From: Caccovicinus sp964425595
GTDB lineage: Bacteria; Bacillota; Clostridia; Lachnospirales; Lachnospiraceae
Length of the DNA: 18,647 nucleotides
Assembly (NCBI GenBank): GCA_964425595.1
Contig: CAYRMW010000046.1
Span: 1 to 18,647 of the forward strand
Direction: 5' to 3'
A program made the translations under genes and the position numbers. Each line of letters starts with the position of its first letter. Position 1 is the first letter of the stretch. The notes under the pieces are model-generated. The model worked only from the letters and a program-made list of their open reading frames with translations, did no database searches and had not been told where the DNA came from. Shown one piece after another: positions 7,515 through 15,113 of the stretch.

Positions 7515-8108
7515 CTACTCGACTGCCGGACGCTTCCGCTTAAAAAGATAAAACGCCGGGCTTCGATTTTCACAATCTTTTTTCAGCACCTGAAGTGTAC
7601 AGTAAACAAATGGTTCTGCAACCCTTACCTTCCCCCGCCTGCCTTCTTCGTCATATTTCCCCGAAAAATAAGAGGGATCCAAAACGCAGACCTCATCGCC
7701 ATCCAGAGCGATCACCGCGATGTAATGTCCCCCATGACTGAAGACCCCGCGGTATCCTTCCCGGTCGCCGCCGGCGTTTGCCACTGCCATCCCGCCGCTT
7801 TGCAGGTGCTGCGTAAGGGTCATGTCATCATCGGTCACATTAAATTCCAGGCCGTACCTTTCCGCCACCGATCTTCCAAGAATATTCAAATCGGTGCCCG
7901 GCTTCCGGTTTGCCCCCAGCTGCGCCGACATGGCGAGGCACTCCATCAGTTCCAGATGCCCGGTCGTAAGATTTTCCACTATCATACACAGACAGCAGGG
8001 TCCGCAGCCCGCTGCTGCCACCGTCCCCTTTCCCGGCGGCGGTCCGCCGTCGTCCAGATTATGCGCATACGGCACATCCGGAAAATCCAACTGATTTAAA
8101 TACAACAT
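7515..8108 (-). CDS. C39-like cysteine peptidase-fold protein
   Basis: A 197-residue protein with a papain-like C39 peptidase pattern. AAAGCGPCCLCMI (31-43) matches the CGP-x-x-L-x-M nucleophile motif, with Cys35 the likely catalytic residue; GGHYIAVIAL (126-135) supplies His128 and VLDPS (142-146) supplies Asp144. No signal peptide, no membrane segment and no attached ABC domain, so it is not a bacteriocin-exporter peptidase. It should act in the cytoplasm. It lies 14 bases after the oligopeptide ATPase gene and 23 bases before the deglycase gene. A longer start at 8141 is open, but GGAGGG (8115-8120) 6 bases upstream supports 8108. Substrate unknown; cleavage of an imported modified peptide or amide fits the context. 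Other papain-fold functions such as transamidation cannot be excluded. Confidence 0.72.
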   Translation of the reverse strand: MLYLNQLDFPDVPYAHNLDDGGPPPGKGTVAAAGCGPCCLCMIVENLTTGHLELMECLAMSAQLGANRKPGTDLNILGRSVAERYGLEFNVTDDDMTLTQHLQSGGMAVANAGGDREGYRGVFSHGGHYIAVIALDGDEVCVLDPSYFSGKYDEEGRRGKVRVAEPFVYCTLQVLKKDCENRSPAFYLFKRKRPAVE

Positions 8109-8122
8109 CTCTGTCCCTCCAT

Positions 8123-9100
8123 TCACTCGCACAGAAAACATGCCACCTGACGGACGCCTCCGCTTTCGCCTCCCACATCCCGCAGTTTTGGGGACTCTGT
8201 GCGGCAGCGTTCGTAAGCATTTGGGCAGCGGGTACAGAAAAGGCAGCCTTTAGGAGGATCCATCGGGCTCGGCACCTCCCCCTGAAGGATGATTTCTTCC
8301 TTTTTCGCATGGATATCCGGCACCGGAATGGCAGACAGGAGCGCCCTTGTATAGGGATGGCGCGGATTGCGGTACAGCTCACGTTTATCCGCCAGTTCCA
8401 TGATCCGCCCCAGATACATCACCGCCACTCTGTCGCAAAGATACTCCACCACGCTCAAATCGTGCGAAATAAAGATGTAAGTAAGGTTTCTGTCCCTCTG
8501 CAGATCCTTCAAAAGGTTTAAAACCTGAGAACGGACCGACACATCCAGTGCCGAAACCGGTTCATCACAGATCACAAGCTCCGGATCATTGATCAGGGCT
8601 CTGGCAATGACCACACGCTGGCGTTGGCCGCCTGACATTTCATGAGGATATTTTTCCAACAGCTTCTCCCCAAGCCCCACTTCCTGCATGATCGCCCGTA
8701 CCTTTTCCTCCCTCTCTTTCGGAGAATACTTCCCGGAAACTTTCAACGGGGCCAGGACCGCCTGGGCGACCCTTTTTTTGGGGTTCAGGGAAGCATAGGG
8801 ATCCTGAAAAATAATCTGCATCTTCTCCCGCAAAGGACGCATCTGGTTATCATTATATGCGGTAATATCCTCGCCGTGAAACAGGATCTTTCCGTCCGTG
8901 ACACTGTGGAGTTTCAGGATGCTTTTCCCCAGCGTGGACTTTCCGCAGCCCGACTCGCCCACCAGGCCGACGATCTCTCCCTGATCTACGGTCAGATTGA
9001 TATTATCCACCGCTTTTACCACCTGCTTTTCTCCACTTCTCGTATTCTTTACGGGATAGTACTTCTTCAGATCCCTGATTTCCAACAATGGGGCCGTCAT
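8123..9100 (-). CDS. Oligopeptide/dipeptide ABC transporter ATPase (OppF/DppF)
   Basis: One of two ATP-hydrolysing subunits that power peptide uptake at the inner face of the membrane. The 325-residue protein has Walker A GESGCGKST (48-56), Q-loop FQD (98-100), ABC signature MSGGQRQR (155-162), Walker B LVICDEP (175-181) and switch His213. The C-terminus holds the cysteine-containing oligo_HPY region (CLFCTRCPNAYERC) found in peptide and nickel importers. A longer open frame reaches 9208, but the ATG at 9100 overlaps the stop of the preceding ATPase gene as ATGA, a standard coupling arrangement, and yields the usual family length. It belongs to the ten-gene operon. Confidence 0.93.
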   Translation of the reverse strand: MTAPLLEIRDLKKYYPVKNTRSGEKQVVKAVDNINLTVDQGEIVGLVGESGCGKSTLGKSILKLHSVTDGKILFHGEDITAYNDNQMRPLREKMQIIFQDPYASLNPKKRVAQAVLAPLKVSGKYSPKEREEKVRAIMQEVGLGEKLLEKYPHEMSGGQRQRVVIARALINDPELVICDEPVSALDVSVRSQVLNLLKDLQRDRNLTYIFISHDLSVVEYLCDRVAVMYLGRIMELADKRELYRNPRHPYTRALLSAIPVPDIHAKKEEIILQGEVPSPMDPPKGCLFCTRCPNAYERCRTESPKLRDVGGESGGVRQVACFLCE

Positions 9101-10113
9101 GTCATCCCACCCGCCTTTCTTTCCGCTTCCCTGCCGCCGTCTTCCCACCGGTAGCAGCGCACACTGTGCCCGTCCCGCTCTCTCATTCCCGGATCCTCCT
9201 GTCTGCACTTTTCCTCTGCGTAAGGACAGCGGGTGCAGAACCGGCAGCCTTCCGGCATCTCGTCCAGCCCCGGGACGGTGCCCTCGATGGTGTGAAGATG
9301 GCCTTCCTGACCGCTCCCCAGTTTGGGGATCGATTCCAGCAGCCCCACGGTGTAGGGATGGCCGGGGTGATCAAAAATATCTTCCGCGGTTCCATACTCA
9401 ACCGCGTGCCCCGCATACATCACCAGTACATGATCCGCCATTTCCGCAACTACACCCATATCATGCGTGATCAGGATCACCGATGTGTTAAACTCTCTGG
9501 TCAGATTGCGAAGGATCCTTAATATCTGTGCCTGGATCGTTACATCCAGGGCTGTCGTCGGTTCATCCGCAATGAGAAGCCGGGGACTGCACAGCAGCGC
9601 CATCGCGATCATAACGCGCTGCCTCATCCCGCCGGACAGCTGATGCGGAAATTCTTTCACTCTCTGCTCCGGCGACGGGATCCCCACGCGCCTGAGCATC
9701 TCGACACACTGATCCAGCGCATCCTTTTTCGCTATCTTTTTGTTATGTGTCCGCAGCATTTCCAGCATCTGATTGTCCACCCGGTACACCGGATTGAGAG
9801 AGGACATCGGCTCCTGAAAGATCATGGAAATTTCCTTTCCGCGGATCTGACGCATCCTGGCCTCGGAAACCTTTGTCAGATCCTCCCCGTCAAAGAGGAT
9901 CTGACTGTTTTCGTCAATTTCACTCACAGAAGGGGATGTCAGGCGGAGAATCGATGTCGCTGTCACGCTTTTCCCGCATCCGGACTCTCCCACGATGCCG
10001 ATGATCTTTCCCTTATCCAGAGAAAATCCAATATCTTCTACCGCGGTCAGTTTTGTCTTTCCCGTCTTAAACGATACCTTCAGATTTTTAACTTCCAGCA
10101 ATCGATCCTCCAT
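9097..10113 (-). CDS. Oligopeptide/dipeptide ABC transporter ATPase (OppD/DppD)
   Basis: The partner ATPase of the peptide importer, 338 residues. Walker A GESGCGKS (42-49), Q-loop FQE (99-101), signature LSGGMRQR (159-166) and Walker B LLIADEP (179-185) are intact, and CRFCTRCPYAEEKC marks the C-terminal oligo_HPY region. The two ATPases differ clearly in sequence, as in OppD/OppF heterodimers. AGGAGG lies about 8 bases before the start. It follows the binding-protein gene after 47 bases, one of the longer gaps in the operon, and overlaps the next ATPase gene by 4 bases. Confidence 0.93.
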   Translation of the reverse strand: MEDRLLEVKNLKVSFKTGKTKLTAVEDIGFSLDKGKIIGIVGESGCGKSVTATSILRLTSPSVSEIDENSQILFDGEDLTKVSEARMRQIRGKEISMIFQEPMSSLNPVYRVDNQMLEMLRTHNKKIAKKDALDQCVEMLRRVGIPSPEQRVKEFPHQLSGGMRQRVMIAMALLCSPRLLIADEPTTALDVTIQAQILRILRNLTREFNTSVILITHDMGVVAEMADHVLVMYAGHAVEYGTAEDIFDHPGHPYTVGLLESIPKLGSGQEGHLHTIEGTVPGLDEMPEGCRFCTRCPYAEEKCRQEDPGMRERDGHSVRCYRWEDGGREAERKAGGMT

Positions 10114-10160
10114 CCATTATCCCTCCTGCTAATCGTTATCCAGCCGCTCACCTCCGGAAA

Positions 10161-11831
10161 TTATTCCGACACATACCATCTCCAGACCGCCTGGTTGTTC
10201 ATCGATGCTTCAAAACCATTGTACCCCTGAAGCCGGTTTGCCTTTACGCTGAAACCATATCCATGGTAGAGGATCACCAGCGGCATCTCATCATACAAAA
10301 GATCCTGGTACTCATTAACCAGCTCTTTTCTGGCCGTCTCGTCCAGCTCCGCCGCAATCGCATCCTGGATCTGTGCGTAAGACGTATCGGTGATCTGACA
10401 ATAGGTGGCGTTCTGATAATCATAATATCCCGACATCCACAGCGGATAGTCCATCGCCGTCGTGCCGCAGATGCCCAGATCATAGGTGCCGTCCTGCAGC
10501 CCGGAAAACATGGTCGCCAGCTCCACGGTCTGAATCTCGATATTGATTCCCGCTTCCGCCAGGTTCTGCTGGATAACCGCCGCCATGCTCTCTCTCGAGG
10601 AAACGACCGCCATCTCAAGAACCGTATCCGAATCCCATCCGGCTTCTTCCAGAAGCTCCTTCGCCTTGTCTACATCTCTTTCCCAGGTGATCCCTGAATC
10701 CCACTGAGAACCGGGGATGATACAGGTGGCGGAAGCAAGGCCCTGGCCCTGAAGCTGCTGATCAATGAGAAGTTCCTTATCGATGGCATAACTCATGGCC
10801 TGACGGACCCTCTTGTCCGATATATTCTGGTTGTTGATCAGGAATGCGACGACGCTTGTAGGCTCTGCCGACTGATCGACATCCAGTCCCATATCCTGCG
10901 CCGCCAGCGCATCATCTGTGCTCGGTGTCTGGAAGAACGCATCCATTTCCCCTGCCGCCACAGAGGTGACGGTGTTGGTGGAGGCGATCACCTTCATCAC
11001 CAGTTTGCCAAATTTCGGCGCGCCCAGCTGATAATCCGCGAAGCTTCCAAGCTCCAGCTCGCTGCCGGAAATTTCGGAAATAAACGTACAGGGACCGGAA
11101 CCGACGGGGGAATTCCAGAAATCATCTGACATCATATCCTCCGGCGCGATGTCGCCCAACAGATGCTCCGGAAGCACGTAGTAATATTTATTGTGCAGAA
11201 GCAGCCAGTCCTCAACCGGCGTAACCGTCTTAAAGGTCATTTTCAGGGTATAGTCATCCAGCGCCTCCACCATGACGGAGCCATCGCTTTCTTCCACACC
11301 GGCATCCGTGGTGCCTGCCCAGGAATTAAATTCACTCTTTAAACCAAAAGAGAAATCCGGATCCGTGATCAGCTGCGCGGTAAACACCCAATCCGCCGCC
11401 GTAACCGGCTCTCCGTCATGCCAGGTGGCGTTTTCATCCAGATAAAAAACGGCTGCCATACCATCATCAACGGACTCCCAGGAAGTCGCGCCCCTTGCCG
11501 TAACATCCGAACCGGCCTCCTCGATAAAAGCCAGCCGGTCATAGATCTTATCCGCCACCAGCTGCTGGAACATGGAGCCGGAAGATGAACCGTACGGATT
11601 GACGGTATCCCAGGCCGAAGTCATTCCGAAGGTGATGACCACGTCGGAATAGTCCTCATCCGCCGCTTCCTCTGCCGCGGTTTCTACGCCTTCTGCCCCC
11701 TGCGTCGTCTCCGTTTCAGCCTCGGCCTCTGTCTCCGTGACTGTGCTGCCGTTACTGCATCCGGCGAGCAGTGCCGCCGACAAAACCGCAGCCAGCAGAA
11801 ACGCAAACTTCCCTGTCGTTCGTTTTCTCAT
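10161..11831 (-). CDS. Peptide ABC transporter substrate-binding lipoprotein (SBP_bac_5 family)
   Basis: Extracellular, membrane-anchored peptide-binding protein of the DppA/OppA family. The 556-residue precursor has a lysine/arginine start (MRKR), a hydrophobic stretch (8-22) and a lipobox LAGC with lipidated Cys25. A Glu/Thr/Ala-rich linker (about 27-62) separates the lipid anchor from the binding domains. Family features include NPYGSSSGSM, DPDFSFGLKSEFNSW, WHDGEPVTAADWVFT and VRQAMSYAIDKELL. AGGAGG lies 9 bases before the ATG at 11831; an open frame reaching 11909 would overlap the permease and lacks such a signal. It would define what the transporter takes up; in this context glycated peptides are a candidate ligand, which is inference. 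Confidence 0.93.
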   Translation of the reverse strand: MRKRTTGKFAFLLAAVLSAALLAGCSNGSTVTETEAEAETETTQGAEGVETAAEEAADEDYSDVVITFGMTSAWDTVNPYGSSSGSMFQQLVADKIYDRLAFIEEAGSDVTARGATSWESVDDGMAAVFYLDENATWHDGEPVTAADWVFTAQLITDPDFSFGLKSEFNSWAGTTDAGVEESDGSVMVEALDDYTLKMTFKTVTPVEDWLLLHNKYYYVLPEHLLGDIAPEDMMSDDFWNSPVGSGPCTFISEISGSELELGSFADYQLGAPKFGKLVMKVIASTNTVTSVAAGEMDAFFQTPSTDDALAAQDMGLDVDQSAEPTSVVAFLINNQNISDKRVRQAMSYAIDKELLIDQQLQGQGLASATCIIPGSQWDSGITWERDVDKAKELLEEAGWDSDTVLEMAVVSSRESMAAVIQQNLAEAGINIEIQTVELATMFSGLQDGTYDLGICGTTAMDYPLWMSGYYDYQNATYCQITDTSYAQIQDAIAAELDETARKELVNEYQDLLYDEMPLVILYHGYGFSVKANRLQGYNGFEASMNNQAVWRWYVSE

Positions 11832-11850
11832 TTGATACTTCCTCCTTCTT

Positions 11851-12702
11851 TTACTTTGTTTTCGGATCCAGCGCATCTCGAACGCCTTCCCCGATAAAAT
11901 TAAAGCCAACCACGACCAGTATGATGCAAAGTCCCGGCGGGATCCACACCCACGGTCTGGCAGTCAGCACCAACAAGTTCTGGGCCGCATAGATGATATT
12001 CCCCCAGGACGCCTGCGGCGTCTGCACCCCCATGCCCAGGAAACTGAGGGAAGATTCCGTTAAGATCGCTCCCGCCACGCGGAAAGAGATGTTCGCCCAC
12101 ACCGGCGGGATCGCGTTGGGAAGGACTTCCGTCAAAAGGATAACGCCGTTTTTCATCCCGACCGCCCGGGCTGCCTGGATATATTCCTGCTCCCGGATGG
12201 AAAGCACATTCCCGTAAATCAGCTTGGCGATCGCCGTCCAGCCCAAAACGCCGATCACTACCGTAACCGTCAGAATGGACGGTCCAAATACCGCTACCAG
12301 CACGAGAATAAGCACCATGGACGGGAAGGACATGAACGCATCCGCCACCCGCATGATCACGGCTTCTGCTCTTCCCCGAAAATACCCCGCGATCAGTCCC
12401 AGAGGGATGCCAAGCAGGACCGAAATCACCGTAGATAAAATGCCCACGAAAAGCGACACCCGTCCGCCATACAGGAGCCTGGCGAACAGATCGCGCCCCA
12501 CATCATCCGTCCCAAGGATATGGTCAGCGGACGGCTTTGCATTAAAGCCCGCCAGACGGTCGGTCGTATAGGGATCCAGTTCCATAAAAAGAGGGATCAG
12601 CAATACGGACAGCATCAGAAACGCCACGACGATCACGCCAAACACCGCCTTCTTGTTTCGGAAGAATTTTTTCAGGGTCTGATTTTTCAGTATATTTTTC
12701 AT
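11851..12702 (-). CDS. Peptide ABC transporter permease (OppC/DppC)
   Basis: Integral membrane subunit, 283 residues. It starts with a charged cytoplasmic tail, then a first membrane segment (about 20-42) and the OppC-type region with LAGFNAKPSADHILGTDDVGRD. The EAA loop that contacts the ATPases (EQEYIQAARAVGMKNGVILL, then PNAIPPV) is intact, followed by helices and an end typical of DppC (GEGVRDALDP). The open frame can be read back to a TTG at 12732, inside the upstream permease gene, but the ATG at 12702 has purine-rich AGGAAG immediately upstream and gives a normal length. It follows the first permease by 16 bases and precedes the binding protein by 19. Confidence 0.92.
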   Translation of the reverse strand: MKNILKNQTLKKFFRNKKAVFGVIVVAFLMLSVLLIPLFMELDPYTTDRLAGFNAKPSADHILGTDDVGRDLFARLLYGGRVSLFVGILSTVISVLLGIPLGLIAGYFRGRAEAVIMRVADAFMSFPSMVLILVLVAVFGPSILTVTVVIGVLGWTAIAKLIYGNVLSIREQEYIQAARAVGMKNGVILLTEVLPNAIPPVWANISFRVAGAILTESSLSFLGMGVQTPQASWGNIIYAAQNLLVLTARPWVWIPPGLCIILVVVGFNFIGEGVRDALDPKTK

Positions 12703-12718
12703 CTTCCTGCCGCCCCCC

Positions 12719-13672
12719 TTACTTAAATTCAATTCTCGGATCCAGCGCCGCGTAGATCAGATCCAGGATCAGATTCGCGATCAGGACCACGGCGCAGATC
12801 AACACAGCCACCCCCATGATCACCGGATAGTCCCGGCTGGTAATGGATGTGATCATCAGACTGCCTAAACCGGGCCATGCAAAGATCTGCTCCACCACGA
12901 CAGCACCTCCGATCAGGAAAGGAATACTCAGGCTGATGGTCGTGACAATGGGGATCAGCGCGTTTCGAAACGCGTGCTTAAGCACAATGACCGTATTAGT
13001 CAGGCCCTTTGCGCGCGCCGTCTTTATGTATTCTTCATTGAGAACTTCCAGGACGCTTGATCTGGTCTGCTTAATGTAGTTTCCAATGGTCTGAATGCCG
13101 CAGGCAAACGCAGGCAGGGCCAAATGATGCAGGATATCCAGAATATCGTCTCCGCCGCCGGACGAATACATCCCGCTGGTAGGGAAAAGCTTTAATTTTA
13201 CCGCAAGAACATAAATGGTCAGAAGACTCAGAAAAAAGCTGGGGACAGATGCTCCGATAAAGGATAAAAATGTACTGATCTTATCCCAAACGGAATTCGG
13301 CTTATATGCGGATATGATTCCAAGAGGCACACCGATGATGATCGAACAGAGGATCCCGGTGCCGGTCAGCGTCAGAGACGGGATGATCCGCTGAGAAATC
13401 ATCATGGCCACATCCTGCGATGTCCTGTAAGATACCCCCAGGTCCCCGTGAAACAGATCAATAAGCCACAGTCCGTAGCGGACCAGGATCGGCTTATCCA
13501 GTCCAAGCGAGATCTTCATGGCCTCCAAATCGGTTTGGGACATTTCGCCGGAGGAGGCCAAGATCGCCAGAGGACCGCCCGGCGCCAGGTTGATCAGCAG
13601 ATAGATCACAAACGTGATCCCCAGAAATACCGGAATGGCATACAACAATCTTTTGATTACATATTTTAACAA
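12719..13672 (-). CDS. Peptide ABC transporter permease (OppB/DppB)
   Basis: Integral membrane subunit, 317 residues. The N-terminal helix (KRLLYAIPVFLGITFVIYLL), the periplasmic-type loop with NLAPGGP and LGLDKPILVRYG, and the EAA loop EEYIKTARAKGLTNTVIVLKH are all typical of DppB. The end AALDPRIEFK is also family-typical. The start codon is TTG: no ATG lies near the N-terminus, and GGGAGGGG (13679-13686) is 6 bases upstream of this TTG. Only 3 bases separate it from the stop of the M20 peptidase gene, so its translation is probably coupled to that gene. Confidence 0.92.
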   Translation of the reverse strand: MLKYVIKRLLYAIPVFLGITFVIYLLINLAPGGPLAILASSGEMSQTDLEAMKISLGLDKPILVRYGLWLIDLFHGDLGVSYRTSQDVAMMISQRIIPSLTLTGTGILCSIIIGVPLGIISAYKPNSVWDKISTFLSFIGASVPSFFLSLLTIYVLAVKLKLFPTSGMYSSGGGDDILDILHHLALPAFACGIQTIGNYIKQTRSSVLEVLNEEYIKTARAKGLTNTVIVLKHAFRNALIPIVTTISLSIPFLIGGAVVVEQIFAWPGLGSLMITSITSRDYPVIMGVAVLICAVVLIANLILDLIYAALDPRIEFK

Positions 13673-13675
13673 AAA

Positions 13676-14833
13676 TTACCCCTCCCTTTCCCCTCGGCCG
13701 GTGTTTGCAAGATCCTCCAGCACGCGCACGAGGAGGCGAACACAGGGTTCTACCGATCCGATATAGCCGTTTTCCTTCTCACTGTGATCATTGGCCCCAT
13801 GGGGTCCCATGCCATCCAGCACGATGGCGCTGCCGCAGCGGCTTAAATGATTGGCGTCGGAGAGCCCGCCCCGGTCTTTTTCCTGAAACCCGATCCCCAG
13901 CTCGTCAGCCAATCCCTTCATGCGCTCCACGAACCGGGCCGCCGCCGCCGTCTTCACAAAGGGCATACTCTCCCGGGAGCGGACGATCTCCGTGCGCACG
14001 CCGCGGACAAAAGGCTCGCCAGTGACCAGCGCATCCACCTGCTGCTTTAAACGCAGCCGCTCCGAATCCTTCTTAAACCGCATCTCCACGGATAGCCTTG
14101 CGTAGTCCGCCACTACATTTCCGGCCGTTCCGCCACTTGCGATCCCCACATTCACGGTGGTGTCCTCCTTGCGGCTGGCCATGTTCATAAGCGCCACAAT
14201 GTAATGCGCCATTTCCAGGATAGCCGAGGCATTCTCCACTTCAAACATAAATCCGGAATGGGCGGCGATGCCATGAAATTCGATTTCGTAGCCCAGAGAA
14301 CCTTTTCTGGCAAAGCAATGCCTGGTTCCCATCTGCCCGGCCGACTCCATGACAAAAATATAGTCCGCCCTGCTGCCGATCTGATCCAGCACTTCTCTGG
14401 AATAAACCGAGCCGATCTCCTCGTCCGGGTTGTAAACCATCGCGATCGAAAGCCTGTCGCAGACCTCCTGCGGAAGGTTTGCCGCCACATGATACATGGC
14501 CACATCACCGTTTTTCATATCGCCCACACCGGGGCCATAATAATAATCCCCATCAATGCGAAACGGCCGCTTTCTGGCTGTACCGTCCGGAAAGACCGTA
14601 TCCATATGTCCCACAAACATAACGTCATAGTGCTGCGACGGTCTGTTCGTGATCAGCAGCACCGGCCCGGTCTCCTCTCCCAACGGGATCCGTTCCACAT
14701 GCCAGCCCAGTCCTTCATACCAGCCGGTCAGCTTATCCGCCACCAGAGCTATGCCCGCCGGATTCCGGGAACCGCTGTCAATATTCACCAATTCCTCCAG
14801 CTGTTTCAGATACAACTCCAGGTTCATCGCCAT
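13676..14833 (-). CDS. M20-family metallopeptidase (glutamate carboxypeptidase-like)
   Basis: A 385-residue dizinc hydrolase of the M20A/CPG2 group. Zinc and catalytic residues are in order: His76 and Asp78 (GHMDTVF), bridging Asp105 (GVGDMKNG), Glu138-Glu139 (PDEEIGS), Glu163 (VMESA) and His350 (NDHSE). AHSG (191-194) marks the dimerisation domain. Such enzymes remove C-terminal residues from short peptides or split acyl-amino acids in the cytoplasm. It is the first gene of the long operon, behind the strong promoter at 14902-14931, and is followed after 3 bases by the peptide permease, so its substrate is probably what the transporter imports. A second ATG two codons downstream is an equally possible start, as AAGGGG lies 7 bases before it. 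Confidence 0.9.
   Translation of the reverse strand: MAMNLELYLKQLEELVNIDSGSRNPAGIALVADKLTGWYEGLGWHVERIPLGEETGPVLLITNRPSQHYDVMFVGHMDTVFPDGTARKRPFRIDGDYYYGPGVGDMKNGDVAMYHVAANLPQEVCDRLSIAMVYNPDEEIGSVYSREVLDQIGSRADYIFVMESAGQMGTRHCFARKGSLGYEIEFHGIAAHSGFMFEVENASAILEMAHYIVALMNMASRKEDTTVNVGIASGGTAGNVVADYARLSVEMRFKKDSERLRLKQQVDALVTGEPFVRGVRTEIVRSRESMPFVKTAAAARFVERMKGLADELGIGFQEKDRGGLSDANHLSRCGSAIVLDGMGPHGANDHSEKENGYIGSVEPCVRLLVRVLEDLANTGRGEREG
13679..13686 (-). promoter_or_regulatory. Ribosome binding site for a TTG-started permease
   Basis: GGGAGGGG lies inside the end of the M20 peptidase gene and 6 bases before the TTG start at 13672. The strong site compensates for the weak start codon and supports coupling of the two genes. 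Confidence 0.7.
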
Positions 14834-14872
14834 ACCCCTTCCTCAGTCATTTCCCTGTCTTGTCAGGCACGC

Positions 14873-14888
14873 AGTAACATGGGTAACT
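14873..14888. promoter_or_regulatory. Operator-like element below the peptide/fructosamine operon promoter
   Basis: AGTAACATGGGTAACT is an imperfect palindrome of the form AGTnAC-N4-GTnACT (10 of 16 positions symmetric). It lies at about +8 to +23 of the predicted transcript, where bound repressor would block elongation. GT..AC half-sites are typical of GntR-family operators, so the UTRA regulator of the operon is the main candidate ligand. Confidence 0.45.
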
Positions 14889-14901
14889 CCACTTGTATTA
14901 T

Positions 14902-14931
14902 ATTATATGATTATATATCATTATATGTCAA
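14902..14931 (-). promoter_or_regulatory. Consensus sigma-A promoter of the peptide/fructosamine operon
   Basis: On the minus strand a perfect -35 box TTGACA (14931-14926) is followed by an 18-base spacer and a perfect -10 box TATAAT (14907-14902). Transcription would start near 14895, about 60 bases before the M20 gene. The spacer holds the inverted repeat ATGAT-N5-ATCAT (14907-14921). Such a strong promoter would need a repressor to be inducible. Confidence 0.75.
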
Positions 14932-14997
14932 GTTGAACATTAATTCTCAAAATATGCGGAATAATTTTGCTGTTTTGCGCAAAGCAGGCCGCCGGGC

Positions 14998-15040
14998 AAA
15001 AAAAGCCGGTGAAGCAGGCCCACTCTGCCTGCTCCACCGG
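14998..15040 (-). terminator. Rho-independent terminator of the amidohydrolase operon
   Basis: On the minus strand, 15040-15027 pairs with 15019-15006 over 14 positions with one mismatch (outer CCGGTG/CACCGG, inner GCAGGC/GCCTGC) around a 7-base loop. After one C, a run of seven T follows (15004-14998). It lies about 74 bases after the stop of the M20D gene and insulates the next operon, whose promoter begins at 14931. Confidence 0.88.
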
Positions 15041-15113
15041 AAACAGCTACTCCAACGGATAGAATGTTTATAAGCCGCGCCGCACATCGCCGTGTCCTGA
15101 CCGGCCGTCTTCG

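Noticed and set aside
9101..9208. N-terminal extension of the OppF-type ATPase
   Set aside because: The extension would overlap the partner ATPase by over 100 bases, is low-complexity and precedes the family N-terminus; the ATGA overlap at 9100 is the better start.
14890..14945. AT-rich tract as a replication origin or attachment site
   Set aside because: It is fully explained by a consensus promoter; no DnaA boxes, iterons, direct repeats or integrase gene were seen.
14204..15073. Plus-strand open frame (289 codons) across the M20 gene and promoter region
   Set aside because: It runs antisense through the M20 motifs and through the AT-rich promoter and terminator; no domain or ribosome site supports it.
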